A stretch of 64,000 bases of DNA from Brasenia schreberi. Its lineage: Eukaryota > Streptophyta > Magnoliopsida > Nymphaeales > Cabombaceae. The notes beneath the pieces are model-generated. The model had not been told where the DNA came from. It ran no database searches and saw only the letters and a program-made list of their open reading frames with translations. The DNA lies in contig JAYKKT010000086.1 of assembly GCA_036023115.1 (NCBI GenBank), positions 11,919,501-11,983,500 on the forward strand, given 5' to 3'. Positions 1-11,258 of this stretch are shown here, one piece after another (within the stretch, counting starts at the first letter, position 1; each line of letters opens with the position of its first letter). A program made the translations under genes and the position numbers.

Positions 1-1768
1 TTCCCTTTAGTGACACCCCAGCCACCTTACCTTGCTCCCTAGGACCTGCCCCTTTCACTCTCAACCACCCCTTCACTCCACCTTCCCCAACACCCTATCT
101 TCCCATCCGTGACATCCCCTAGCTACCCCAGCCGGCCACCACTTAAAACATGCCCTAGTCGGCCAGCCCCAGCCGACTGCACCCAAGTCACCCGGCCAGC
201 CACACCCCCTTTCTTAGACATCTTCCCTTTAGACACCCCTTACCGCCACCTTCCCTAGCACCAACCCTATACCTTAGTGACCTTCCTTAATCACTTCAGC
301 CCAAAGCATCACGGCAACACCCCCCTAGCACCCGGCAAGCTCCAAGGTGTCACACCCGCTCTCCCTTGTCACCCGGCCAGCACACAGCCTTTGCCGTGTC
401 ATTCCGAGGAGCTCCCTCTTGCAGCCCAAGGCGACCCCCAAGCCCAAGCTCAAGAAAGTCACCTCCGGACCAACTATAAGTAAGTGCCTAACTCGGTCCT
501 CATTTGTAGACTTGCTTAAGTTAAATTAAATTTGATACGGGGTTGTAATAACGGAGCATTGTCTCCCCCTGCTTGTAATAACGTGGCTTGGCACACCCAC
601 ACACACGTGCACTTGAGCCTACCTCGCTCTTAGTTGTGCATGATTTTGAACACACACGGGCCTAATCAGCCCTTAAGATATAAGTTTATTTATATATTTT
701 AAGTCGCGTGGGGTTTTGCTTACGTTGTGTGTGTTGTCTTTCAATTCTCGCACTCACACACATTGAGCTTTCGCTCTTATTTGCAAGACCCAAGTAAGGG
801 CCGTGTTATACTCTCCTTGGGTTTAATTTCATGTCGTGTGTGTAGTAATTCAATTCTCGCACTCACACACATTGAGCTTTCGCTCTTATTCCCAAGACCT
901 TAGTTAAGGCCATATTGCAATTTATATTTGGGTTTCATTTCATGTCGTGTGTGTAGTACTTCAATTCTCGCATGCACCCACATTGAGACTTTGCTCTTAT
1001 TTGCAAGACCCAAGTAAGGGCCCATATATATTATATACGTATTTCCCTTTGGGCTATGTCTTTTAGATTCGGGTTTTAAAGGTTCAGCAGTGTGCGTAGT
1101 CTTTCAATATATACACGGCACACACTTGCACTATTGAGCCTTTTCGCTCTTAAGATATAGCCATATTTCCCTTTTGCAAATTTCCCTTCGGCAATTTACA
1201 TTTACAAGTCATTTCCCTTCGGCAATTTCCATTACAAGTCATTTCCCTTTGGCATTGTCTTTTAAATTCGGGTTTTCCCTTTGGAGTTGCGTGAGTTTGC
1301 ATTGCATATACGCCATACCACGAGTTAGGATGCATATTGCATCAAAGCAAACCCCATACTCCCGCTCAAAATCGCCCCACTTAGGCTGAGTGTTCATAAC
1401 ACACACCTAGTTGGCCCAAAAAGGGTTAAAAAGAAAGACTTAGGCATGTGCAAATCCACGTGAAATAAAATCTGAAAGTCATACAAAACAACCCGAATCA
1501 AACACCTCAAACTGCTTTCGTAGGTTCTTATACTCAAAAACTCGATTTTAAAAGCGTACGGACTGACCCTTGCACATCGGTGCAAGAAGGTCTGCGACGA
1601 CAAGAGCATGCTTGCTCACAATCGCCAGGTTAGAAGTCAGGTTTAAAATATCTCTTCTCTAGCTTAAGTAAGCTAACTGGCACGCCCTTTTGCTTAAATA
1701 GGACTTAGGCACCCGAAAAGGTTCGCTTCAGGCCTAAGAACCGGGAGCGGAAATTTTCAGCGTCTACA
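1..1768 (+). mobile_element. LTR I, partial (R-U5 side), plus orientation
   Basis: This is the downstream half of a Tat-type LTR, cut by the window start. It is the reverse complement of the B and C LTRs and ends with the family's U5 terminus CGTCTACA at 1761-1768. It carries the splice-donor-like GTAAGTGCC at 480, diverged copies of the roughly 109-bp LTR repeat at about 740-1150, and CTTAG-rich U5 sequence. No primer binding site follows it. The next bases are instead the 3' untranslated region of another plus-strand element (H). It was therefore probably inserted into H, either as a solo LTR or as the right end of an element lying mostly outside the window. Its left TSD cannot be checked. 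Confidence 0.85.
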
Positions 1769-2027
1769 ACTTCCTAGCATGTCATTCCATGCCATTTATT
1801 CATGTGGGCACGCATGGACACTTACACAATCCCATCAGGACTAGCATCACCTTAGGTAAAGTCCCCTTTTGGTGAAAATCCCCTCTTATTGGGCACAAAG
1901 GAAATGTTTTTCTCAAAACTAGGACGATCCCATATTCTCGAGGATGAATCTAGGGAGAATTCAAACAGGGGTGTTGTCTTCTTCATCATTATCAAAATAA
2001 ATTTGGATAATGCCAAAGAGGGGCATC
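1769..2027 (+). mobile_element. Element H: 3' untranslated region and polypurine tract
   Basis: The reverse complement matches the 3' untranslated segments of B (from 11244) and E (from 21143), including a shared GGGATCGTCC block. It ends with the polypurine tract CCAAAGAGGGGCATC at 2013-2027, directly before the LTR start TGTAAATACCCC. The coding part of H lies left of the window or was lost when LTR I inserted. I see no reading frame of note here. Confidence 0.8.
2013..2027 (+). promoter_or_regulatory. Polypurine tract of element H
   Basis: CCAAAGAGGGGCATC abuts the LTR start TGTAAATACC. The same 15 bases, inverted, abut the 3' LTRs of B (11244-11258) and E (21143-21157), which identifies this as the plus-strand primer site. 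Confidence 0.85.
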
Positions 2028-2559
2028 TGTAAATACCCCAAAATCAAACGAATTTCAAAAACAAACACCTAGTTTGAAAAATCATTTCAAAACCAGATTC
2101 TGGAGTTTTCGAAAACCTAGGAGTTGTAAAGGCTTGAAATTTTTGGTTTAAACCCCGTTCAAATTGAAACTTTCTCAAACATGGGCCAAATCCTAATTTT
2201 GTAAAAAGCCCGAATCCAACAGGTGAAGCCTGAATGAAAAGCATTCTCAGAAGCATATTCATAAGCCCAAAAAGCACTCAGGCCTGATGAAAGCAAGCTC
2301 AAAAGGCAAAAGGAAAGCCCAAGCCAGGAGCAAACTTCAAGCCCAGAGCATCAAACATCAAGCCAAGAGCATCCACCAAATCAGCAAAAATCCAAGTCGG
2401 AAAGGACAAAAATGAACTAAAACAAAGTCTAGAAAGGTGAGAAGGAGTTCGGATGACAAAGTTGGGGGAAACCCACACAAGACATAGTGCTGATGAAGCT
2501 AGGGCCCGCACAAACCGTCTGTCTCGAAACGCCAAGAAGGACTGAAGAAATAGAAATTT

Positions 2560-2775
2560 GGATTGGATATGGACCCAAATATCTAGATCCAAATCCAAAT
2601 AGTGTTTGGATTGGATCTGGATCCCAAATATCTGAGATTTGAGATCCAAACCCAAATAATATTTGAGTCGGATCTGGATCTCAAAATATCCGAGATCTGA
2701 GATCCTGACCCGAATAGTGTTTGGATAGGATCTGGATTCCAAAATCCAAATCCAAGGCCCATATCCAAGACCCAC
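2560..2775 (+). repeat. U3 array of ATCCAAA...TTTGGAT dyads, LTR H
   Basis: Short imperfect palindromes built from ATCCAAAT and GTTTGGAT recur about every 50-60 bp just upstream of the TATA box. The LTR of A has the matching array at 57134-57345. Its position suggests an upstream promoter element, which is inference. Confidence 0.6.
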
Positions 2776-2784
2776 CTCATTTGC

Positions 2785-2794
2785 CTATAAATAG
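2785..2794 (+). promoter_or_regulatory. TATA box of LTR H
   Basis: CTATAAATAG followed by AGG is a textbook plant TATA box, about 757 bp into the LTR. It is the likely Pol II core promoter of the older LTR subfamily. The aligned site in the younger LTRs reads CATAAATGG. Confidence 0.7.
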
Positions 2795-4508
2795 AGGTGA
2801 GGGGGTCCCCAAATGGAGGTTCACGTGAATTGCTTGGGAGGAGAGAGAGTGAGAGAGAGAGACTTAGCCATGTAGGCTCATGAGTGAGGTGGGCTTGAGC
2901 CATGTTAATCAAGCCTTGATCTAAGGGTTGTAACCAAGGTGGGCTCGACCAAGGAGGAGGCTGCAACCAAGGCGTGGAGGCATGGGTGCACACGGTGGAC
3001 TAGCTCCAAGAGGTAGGCCATCCTAACCCCACCCTAAACCTAGCCTAAATCACCTAACCTACCCCACTAAACCTGACCCACAGCTAGCCTAAACCTAGCC
3101 TAAACCACCTAAACCGACTCAAACAAGAACCTAAACCAACCCAAAACTTCCCTAGCACCCAACTCCCATCTCTCCGCCTCCATCCTAACACCCCCGAACT
3201 TAGCCGTAGGCCCTGCGCGCCTTGCTGCGCCTTGCGCGCCCTACTGCGCCCTAGCGCCTATCCCACACGCCCAGACCTCCGACGCTCCCCAACGCACCCC
3301 ACAACGCCCTTCTGTGATGCCCTACCGCCGAACTGTTGTGCCCTGCGTCTGCCATCTTCTAGCACCCGTGTGACCTTCCCCTTTCGGCCAACTAGAACCA
3401 GCCACACCTTAGGCCGTGACCTTCCCATTTAGTCCGTAACAAGACTTAGGGCGGACTAGAGCCAGCCCGCACCTAAGACCCTCTTTGGCCGTGATAAGAC
3501 TTAGGGCCATACACCCCAACCCGCGCCTAAGACACTCACCTCGCCGTGACACACCATCCCTACCTTTTGGCCGAACCTAGGCACTGCCAAGCTCCAAGCA
3601 CCCACACCTCTCCAAAGCCCAAACTCACGTCCCACCTAGGGAGACCCATCTCTTGGCTGCCAAGGTGGACCAAAGCCCAAGCACGAGTGAGAGGGAAAGA
3701 CCGACCCTTTGTAAGTGCTATTTACATCCGGTCTTTACCTTACTCCTTTAAATTTCAATTCAATTTGATATGGGGTTGTAATAATGGAGCATGGTCTCCC
3801 CCCGAAATATAATATTGGTGCTTGATACACGAAGCACACACGTACACTTGAGCCATATTGCTCTTAAAACGTACACAAGACACCCACGTGCACTTGAGCC
3901 TTTCTGCTCTTAATTGTACACTATTGCACACACATTGAGCTTTCACTCTTACTCAAAAGACTTTAGTGAAAGCTGTGCAATTTCAATTCCGGGTTGTTAC
4001 ATTCATGTCGTGTGAGTTTGTCATTTAAATTTCACAATCGCACCCAAGAAGTACTTGAGCACTTGCTCCACACTCTCACGCACCTTTTGAGCCTTTGTTG
4101 CTCATACGATATAGTGTATTTATATACTTTCCAGCTGCGTGAGTTTTACATTCCGTTGTGTACTCACATTTCCGGGTGGTTCAATTTATGTCGTGTGAGT
4201 TTGTCATTTAAATTCTACACTACACACACGCGTGCATTGAGCCTTTCCGCTCTTACTATACTTATATTTCAATTTCGGCAAGTTCAATTCTAGTTGTGTG
4301 AGTTGTCTTTTCATTTACACACCAAGAGCACTCACTCACAATTGAGCCTTTCCGCTCTTAAGATATAAGTATATCTCCCTTCTGCAATTTACATTCAAGT
4401 CGTGTGAGTTGCTTTCGAAGTTCGGGTATTTCCCTTTAGCTGCGTGAGTTGCACGTACATTCGGGTATTTACTTTAAGTTGTGTGTGTGAGTTTCTTTCA
4501 ATTCGAGC

Positions 4509-5248
4509 CATGTTATGAAATGTTCATGCGTGAATATGCAAGTGCATGATATGGATGAGACGCGAAGAAGAGCGACCTCCTAGAGACCAGATGGCATGGT
4601 TGAACTTTTGAGACTTATGAAGACCTGCTGCTTCAAGTGAGCGGGCCTTATGTTGCTCGATGTTCGATTTTTCAAAATCTATTTATAAAAGGGAAACTGC
4701 TTTTTAGCCTCGATCCTAAGGACCATAGCTCCTCGTGTTTGCCTTTACTTGAGTCTTGACACTCGCTAATCTAGTAGAGGTTTTATAAGAAAACAAGCTA
4801 AATTTCAAATTCCTATGCCTTACTCGAAACGTTGAATTCTCAAACAAAATGAAATTCAAGTAAGTAAATCCTATTTTTACTTTAGGACTCCTCGAAATGA
4901 ACCATGTTTTACTTGGGACAAGTTGTAGGGATGGGAAAGAGATACCACAGTCCCTTCTGAAGCATCCCGTGGTTTGAGGCATAGAAGGCGAAAAACTGCT
5001 CTTCTTGAGCTTTTTGGCCTTTTCTTTCTTTTTTCTTATAGAGGGTCTCCGTTTGGGAGTATTTTTTCTTTAATCCCTCTTTTCCATAGAAGAATCGATT
5101 TTCTATTTTTGGGATTCAGCTTTCCTTCTTTGGGAAAGAGATTCTGGTAAGGATTTCCCTTTGTTTTTGGCCATATTTTCCTTTTGGAAGGAGAAGAGAA
5201 GAGGGGAAGACTTATCCCAAGGTCATACTCGATTCATTCCAGATCAGC
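4509..5248 (-). other. 3' untranslated region of element A
   Basis: Non-coding sequence aligns with 3' untranslated segments of B (about 11450-12194) and E (about 21340-22100). It includes pyrimidine-rich tracts on the plus strand (5000-5200). No recognisable gene is present; open frames are short and not shared in frame with the other copies. Confidence 0.7.
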
Positions 5249-6503
5249 CTATTTAGAAATAGCACGTACTACCTGCAAGTATCTTGCTATATTGAACTTG
5301 GCCTTTCTTTGTAAGAAGAAGGATTTTGAAATGTAACCACGTATTTGGAAAGCTCCACTTTTTTGCAAGTGTGAATTCTCTCCTTCAGGGTCACCCAATT
5401 TGCCTTTGATCCTTGCTTTCGAAGTTTCGAAGCAAGTTTCCCAAAACATTTTCGAAAATGGTAATTTAACTAGACCGTACACATGATACTTCTTTAAGTA
5501 TTGAACATTGATAGGATCTGCTATTTGTGGTGGTTCCACTTACAACATAAGGGCCATCCCACTTAGGCCGCCACTTTCCAAGTGGGTGTGGGCTACGATA
5601 GTGGATGATTTTCAAAACCAGATCTCCCACTTCAAAGTGGCGAGGTTTCATATGTTTCTCGTATTGTCGGGCTATCCTTTGCCGGTATAAATGAGCATGA
5701 ACCATGGCAAGGAGTCGCCTCTCATCTAACAAATCTAGTTCAGCCATCCTAGCATGTTGAAGCATCTCTAGGGGGAGGTCGAGTGCCATGGATGTATGAA
5801 ATGAATGAATTTTGGTATGAATGGGAAGAATGGCGTTTGTGCCATAGACCAACTCAAATGGCGTGGCATTCGTGGGAGTCCGGATGGAAGTCCTATAAGC
5901 CCATAAGGCTTCATCCAGCTTCTCATGCCATGTCCTACCCTTTTCTAAATTTTTCTCAATAATACTAATGAGAGTCTTATTGGTGGCTTCGGCTTGGCCA
6001 TTGCCTTGAGGGTAGTAAGGTGATGAGAAGTGGTGAGTTATGCCGTAGGTGTTGCACAACTTGACCATCTGCTCGTTTTTGAATGGGGTGCCATTATCGG
6101 ACACAAGGTCTCTTGGAACTCCAAATCGAGCCAAGATGTTTTTTCTAATGAAAGCCACCACATGTTGCCCCTGGACATTGGTCAGGGAGGTGGCTTTGAC
6201 CCACTTGGAAAAGTACTCAGTGACTGCTAAAATGAACCTATGCCCATTTGACGCCTTTGGAAATATTGGTCCGACAATATCAAACGCCCACATGGTGAAT
6301 GGCCAGGGGCTAACCACGGAATGCAATGAAGATAAGGGGATATGAATGGCGTGCCCATGCACTTGACATGGATGACACTTCCTAACATGATCGTGGCAAT
6401 CCTTTTTCAGAGTGGACCAAAAATAACCCGCTCTAAGTATTTTCATTGCCATCATATTGGCATTAACATGGCCTCCACATTCTCCATCGTGGAATTCATG
6501 CAT
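5249..6503 (-). CDS. Integrase of element A, C-terminus frameshifted
   Basis: The open frame 5466-6503 (345 residues) encodes a Ty3/gypsy integrase, which inserts the cDNA into chromosomal DNA. Residues 5-46 hold the zinc-binding HHCC module (H5, H12, C43, C46). The catalytic DDE triad is D75, D136 and E172, with 35 residues between the last two. D136 sits in the normal SDNGT context, unlike SDNRT in D and E. The C-terminal GPY/F module (KWDGPYVV) is present. After that the frame is lost near 5540-5570, and the final residues (DPINVQYLKKYHV-like) continue in another frame at 5249-5539. The N-terminal linker to RNase H is broken by stops at 6504-6716. This is a relic, not an active gene. Confidence 0.9.
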
Positions 6504-7151
6504 TATAATCCTAGCCTCCTCTAGGTCGACACACCTTAGTAAGATGCCAGTGAAACTTTTTTTGTACAGAACCCCTCCCAGAATTGTATATCGGGTAGAA
6601 ATTTTTTGAATGAAATCTTTGGACGTGGCATGCTCGGCAAATCCTCCATTTTCTAGAAAACACTTTATGTCATCAAACCAAGGTTTTTTAGCAGAATCTG
6701 GGTTATTTTGGCAAATTTACAAATCGTGTGTGGATGGAGTGGGTGCATGCCATATCTCTAAGGATCGGGTTCCCGAAGTGGGATCGACCCTTAGGGCTGA
6801 ACCCAAGGAGAAGAGGGCATCGGCAATGCCATTATCCTCTCTTCCTACGTGTGTGAGTGTACATGATTGGAAGGATTCGACCAATCGAGTGGCCAACTCG
6901 TGATATGGAAGAAGCTTTTCATTTCTAACTTGCCAAATTTTTAAAACTTGGTTTATAACGAGTAATGAATCTCCAAAAACCTCGATGCATGCTGCCCCTA
7001 GAGTTTTCGAAACGTTTAAGCCTTGTATGAGTGCTTCATACTCAGCTATGTTGTTGGAACACTCGAAATCTAGGCGAATTGCTATGGGTATTTCGGAGGA
7101 TGACCCCGGCACCCTCATTGGTTTCGTGCCCCATCGAAGTGCATTTTCCAC
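6504..7151 (-). pseudogene. Archaeal-type RNase H (aRNH) and linker of element A
   Basis: The frame 6717-7151 encodes the second RNase H domain of the Tat lineage. It keeps the AEYEAL glutamate, GDSLLVI aspartate and REDNGIADAL motifs, the last giving His/Asn/Asp active-site residues. The first catalytic Asp (FDGARN) lies in a different frame at 7115-7411, so a frameshift splits the domain. The linker to integrase (6504-6716) contains stops. The family role is removal of RNA from the RNA:DNA hybrid and polypurine-tract processing. Confidence 0.85.
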
Positions 7152-7561
7152 ACTTGGTTTTCAAAAGAGTTTGCCAAAATATGGTTTTGAAATTGGTTTT
7201 GTAATATGCCTTCATCAGGCATTTCATCGAGTGTGGGATACGCATCCTCCAAGGGAAACTCAGCCACGTAGTCTGCTAGGGCTTGCCCCTTAACGGAGAT
7301 CTGGTGATGGTATTTCAAATCATACTCCATTAGAAGGAGTTGCCATTTGCCCAGTCTACCGGTGAGAATGTGTTTTTCGAACAAGTGCTTGATTGGATCA
7401 AGCTTGGACACTATCCAGATCTCATGATCTAGGAAGTAGTGTCAAAATTTTTGGCAGGCCCAAACTAGGGCCAAGCACATCTTCTCCATGGATTGATAAT
7501 TCCTTTCATAAGCCAGGAGAGTTTTTGAAATGTAGTATATGGCATACTCCTTATGGGTATC
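7115..7561 (-). pseudogene. RNase H C-terminal part of element A (cut by element B)
   Basis: The 98-residue frame 7115-7411 contains KLDPIKHLFEK, the GRLGKWQLLLMEYDL segment and the linker ending in FDGARN, the start of aRNH. Upstream bases to 7561 encode YAIYYISKTLLAYERNYQ-like RNase H sequence in a damaged frame. The stretch ends at the insertion point of B. The missing N-terminal side continues at 54475. Confidence 0.8.
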
Positions 7562-7634
7562 TGTAGACGCAGAAAATTCTCGCTCCTGGTTCTTCGGCCT
7601 GAAGCGAACCTTTTCGTGTGCCTAAGTCCTATTT

Positions 7635-7949
7635 GCATCTTATAGTAGCGTGAAGTGAAGCCATTAAAATGGACTGAGACCACTTGATGAAAGCGATACA
7701 GATCTCTTCGATAAGAGCTAACACGGACAGGATTCATTAAGAATACAGATGTCGCACATACTGATTGAGCACGTAGAAAGGCCGCATAGCAGCGAGCGGA
7801 AGGCAGTGATTAGTGTTCCTATTCTTTAGTTTACTAAAGAGAAATTCCCAATAAACGAGAGGCAGGGGACCGCCTATGAGACAGCTTGAACGGGGCTTCT
7901 TCCTAAATCTCAATTACCCTGACTTTCAGATACGTCCTCAACGAACCAG
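7635..7949 (+). other. 315-bp unrelated insert in the B 3' LTR
   Basis: Every other LTR copy reads CCTATTT directly followed by AAACAAACAGGG or its TATAAACAGGG variant. Here the two halves are intact but separated by 315 bp with no similarity to anything else in the window. There is no target duplication and there are no inverted ends. Base composition and wording differ from the LTR. It may be captured filler DNA, possibly organellar, but I cannot identify it. Strand is nominal. Confidence 0.6.
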
Positions 7950-8497
7950 AAACAAACAGGGCGTGCCAACTAGCTTACTTAAGCTAGTGAAGATATATTT
8001 TAAACCTAATTTCTAACGTGGTGACTGTGAGCAAGCAAGCTCTTGTCGTCGCAGACCTTCTTGCACCGATGCTCAAGGGTCAGTCTGTACGCTTTGAAAA
8101 ATCGAGTTTTGAGTGTAAGAACTTACGAAAGCGGTTTGAAGTGTTTCATTCGGGTCTTTTGGTATGACTTTCAGTTTTTAGTTCACGTGGATTTGCACAT
8201 GCCTAAGTCTTTCTTTTTATCCCTCTTTGGGGCCACCTAGGTGTGTGTTATGAACACTCCACTAAAATGTGGCGAGTTTGAGCGGGAGTATGGGGTTTGC
8301 TTTTGATGCAATATGCGTCCTAACTCGTGGTATGGCGTATATGCAATGCAAACTCACGCAACTCCAAAGGGAAAAACCCGAATTTAAAAGACAATGCCGA
8401 AGGGAAATTGCCGAAGGGAAATGACTTGTAATGGAAATTGCCGAAGGGAAATACGTATATAATGTATATATTGGGCCCTTACTTGGGTCTTGCAAAT

Positions 8498-9000
8498 AAG
8501 AGCGAAGGCTCAATGTGGGTGCGTGCGAGAATTGAAGTACTACACACACGACATGAAATGAAACCCAAATATAAATTGCAGTATGGCCTTAACTAAGGTG
8601 TTGGGAATAAGAGCGAAAGCTCAATGTGTGTGAGTGCTTGAATTGAAGTACTACGCACACAACATGAAATTAAACCCAAATATAAATTGCAGTATGGCCT
8701 TAACTAAGGTGTTGGGAATAAGAGCGAAAGCTCAATGTGTGTGAGTGCTTGAATTGAAGTACTACGCACACAACATGAAATTAAACCCAAATATAAATTG
8801 CAATATGGCCTTAACTAAGGTATTGGGAGTAAGAGCGAAAGCTCAATGTGTGTGAGTGCTTGAATTGAAGTACTACGCACATGACATGAAATTAAACCCA
8901 AGGATAGTATAACACGACCCTTACTTGGGTCTTGCAAATAAGAGCGAAGGCTCAATGTGTGTGAGTGCGAGAATTGAAAGACAACACACACAACTCAAGC
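8498..9000 (-). repeat. Tandem ~110-bp repeats in B 3' LTR (5 copies)
   Basis: The core AATAAGAGCGAA(A/G)GCTC recurs at about 8498, 8608, 8719, 8829 and 8939, so the period is about 110 bp. Each unit also contains a GTGTGTGAGTGC block and an ACATGAAATTAAACCCAA block. The same array occurs in the R-U5 part of all the younger LTRs. Confidence 0.85.
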
Positions 9001-9993
9001 AAAAACCCTACGCAACATAAACTATATAAATAAATTTATATCTTAGGGGCTGATTAGGCCCGTGTGTGTTCAAAATCGTGCACAACTATAGCGAGGTAGG
9101 CTCAAGTGCACGTGTGTGTGGGTGTGCCAAGCCACGTTATTACAAGCGGGGGGAGACAATGCTCCATTATTACAACTCCGTATCAAATTTAATTTAACTT
9201 AAGCAAGTCTATAACTAAGGACCGAGTTAGGCACTTACTTATAGTTGATCCGGAGGTGACTTGCTTGAGCTTTGGCTTGGGCTTCGCCTTGGGCTGCAAG
9301 AGGGAGCTCCTCGGAGTGGAACGGCAAGGATGTGTGGCAGGGTGACAAGAGAGAATGGGTGAGGCGCCTTGGTGCTTGCCGGCTGCTAGGAGGGGGCTGC
9401 CGTGTGACTTGGGTGCAGTCGGCTATGACTGGCTGACTAGGGGGTGTTTTGAGTGGTGGCCGGTTGGGATAGCTAGGAGTCTTTGGGAAGGGCGAGGGAG
9501 CTAGCTAGGTTGTTGTGGAAGGTGGAGCTAAGGGTTGGTGGAAAGTGGTAGGGGCAGGTCCTAGGGAGCCAAGTAGAGTGGTCGGGTATCACTAGGGGGA
9601 AGGTAGATAGTCGAGTGGTATAAGGGGTTAGGTCTGGCCGAATGGGGAAGGGGGACGGGCAGGCTGTGATGGGATGATGTGGTGGTGGTATGGGTGGTTG
9701 AGAGTGGAGGGGGAGTGAAGAGGAGGTAGAGTTAGGTTGAGGTACTAACCGGATGGTGAAGGAGATCGGTGTGTGGAAGAAGGGCAGCCGGGTGATGAAG
9801 GAAGATGGAGCTCGGCCGGGTGATGAAGGTGGCAGCGTGGAGTGGAGCAGGCCGGATGGAAGTGGTGGCGCGAGGTGGAGCTTGGCCGAGAGTAGTGGTG
9901 GTGGTGCAGGTGGGAGAAGAGCAAGGTGGAAGGGATCGGATTGGCCAAGATCGGCTGGAAGAAGATGGAAAACCCGCCCCTTAGGGGGGGGGG

Positions 9994-10001
9994 TTTATAT
10001 A
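9994..10001 (-). promoter_or_regulatory. TATA box 2 in B 3' LTR
   Basis: In element sense this reads TATATAAA and is immediately followed by a C-run/G-run inverted repeat (AAACCCCCC ... GGGGCGGGTTT). The same arrangement is found in the other younger LTRs: B 5' 53220-53227, C 44766-44773, F 50568-50575, E 5' 31094-31100 and D 5' 42241-42247. It is absent from the older H and A LTRs. Confidence 0.6.
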
Positions 10002-11243
10002 GATTTTTGAAGGGCGGTTGGGGCTGGTATTTGGAGGGTGGTAAGGTGGTTTAGGTGGTGGTGGTGTGGTGATAAGGTGGGCTGGTTTTAAGGAGGGGCC
10101 AGATATTTTACTTTAAGGGGTTTTAGGTATATGGTGTGCTAGGTTTAGGTGGGGTGGTTTTGGGGTTTAGGGCTTAGCTAGGTGGGTTGGTTTTGGGGTG
10201 AGGTTTAGTGAGGTGGGTTAGGTGATTAGGCTAGGATTAGGTTAGGTTTAAGGAAATTAGGCTAGGTTTAGGGAAGGATTAGGGAGGTGGGTTAGGTGAT
10301 TAGGTTGGGATTAGGCCGGGATTAGGGAAGTGGGTTAGGTGATTAGGCTAGGATTAGGACGAGATTAGGGTAAAAGGCTAGGATTAGGGGTTTTGGCTTA
10401 GGATTGGGTTAGGGAGCTCCCTTTGAATAACCCACAGACCTTGTTGCATCCTGTTGGTGCAACCCTAGGTTAGGTTTTGGCTAATACAAGCTTAAACCCA
10501 CACTAATTAGGCTAACCCACATGATTAACCCCAAACTTGACACACAAGTCAAACTTAATTACAATTACCCTCAAATCTTATCCTCCCCATTCTCTCTCAT
10601 GCCCATGATCCCACGTGAATTTCAAGTGGGCCCCACCTCCATTTATGAGAAGGTGATGTGGGCCATGGATGTGGATATTGGATTGGATCTCTGGATCCAA
10701 ATCCAAATCCAAAGCCACACATAGGTTTGGATTGGGATCTGGATATATATGGTCCAGATCCAATCCAAACTGAATTCTGACTCCTTCAGGATGTGTTCAA
10801 AATGAACGGTTTGTGCATGGACTGACAGCATCAGTACTCTGTCTGCATTGGGTCTTCGCCAACATGGTCATCCGCTTCTCTTTTCACCTTTCGGAGATGA
10901 TTCAAAGTGATGCTTGCTGATAACAGGGTCTTGTACGTTCGAGATCCTGGGGGTGGATTCAACACAAGAGTTGTTGTGTCGGGCTGGACATGTGCTCCGG
11001 TTCTGGGCTCTCTTTGGCTCTTCTGGTCCTGCTTGTGTCAGGCCAAGCCGCTTCGTGGGGTTTGAAAACGTGTTTTAAAAGGTTTTAAAACATATTATAC
11101 ATATTTTAAAAGCATATACAGTTTTAAACATATGTACAGGGTTGCCTGGAAGGCTGGGTTTCCAGACTCAAAATGGCCCATTGGGGCTGCTTTTACAAAA
11201 CCAAGTTGTTTTGAGAAGTTCGTGGGATTTCGTGGTGTTTATT

Positions 11244-11258
11244 GATGCCCCTCTTTGG
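11244..11258 (-). promoter_or_regulatory. Polypurine tract of element B
   Basis: Inverted CCAAAGAGGGGCATC, directly internal to the 3' LTR, primes plus-strand DNA synthesis. Confidence 0.85.

Larger units (their letters stand above)
2028..4508 (+). mobile_element. 3' LTR of element H, older subfamily, U5 end deleted
   Basis: The LTR begins TGTAAATACCCC after the polypurine tract. U3 holds an array of ATCCAAA/TTTGGAT dyads (about 2560-2775) followed by a TATA box CTATAAATAG at 2785-2794. Downstream come a CCTAAAC-rich stretch (3015-3160), a GC-rich block (about 3195-3260), a GTAAGTGCT splice-donor-like site at 3711 and degenerate CTCTTA-type repeats (about 3800-4400). It stops about 650 bp short of the expected U5 end and runs directly into minus-strand 3' untranslated sequence of element A. 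It differs from the B-F LTRs and resembles the A fragment at 56148-58035, so it belongs to an older subfamily. Confidence 0.85.
4509..7561 (-). mobile_element. Element A, left part (3' UTR, integrase, aRNase H, RNase H end)
   Basis: This is internal sequence of a minus-strand Tat element, interrupted at 7561 by element B. The break lies in the RNase H coding region and the frame resumes at 54475. A 5-bp duplication (gtatc at 7557-7561 and 54470-54474) brackets B. The 3' LTR and polypurine tract of A are missing. The left end is an abrupt inverted junction with LTR H near 4508. Confidence 0.85.
7562..11243 (-). mobile_element. 3' LTR of element B
   Basis: It starts TGTAGACGCAG (U5 end) and ends GTGTTTATT, where other copies have GTGTTTACA. 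It is followed by the inverted polypurine tract at 11244-11258. Within it, in element sense, are a degraded TATA (CATAAATGG, near 10648), a TATATAAA box (9994-10001) with GC hairpin, a splice-donor-like GTAAGT at 9238 and five copies of a roughly 110-bp repeat (about 8498-9000). A 315-bp unrelated insert sits at 7635-7949. Confidence 0.9.

Noticed and set aside
6030..6345. Plus-strand frames opposite integrase and RT (for example 6049-6345, 22921-23226, 33794-34099)
   Set aside because: Shadow frames on the non-coding strand of well-conserved pol genes; their similarity between copies follows from the sense-strand genes.
8498..9000. Regular repeats resembling a CRISPR array
   Set aside because: Whole 110-bp units are conserved, without unique spacers, inside a plant LTR. 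They are tandem repeats.
10560..10831. Frames rich in Asp-Leu-Asp-Pro (DLDLDLD, IQIPIQ) in U3
   Set aside because: They are translations of the ATCCAAATCC/GGATCTGGATC repeats upstream of the TATA site, not proteins.
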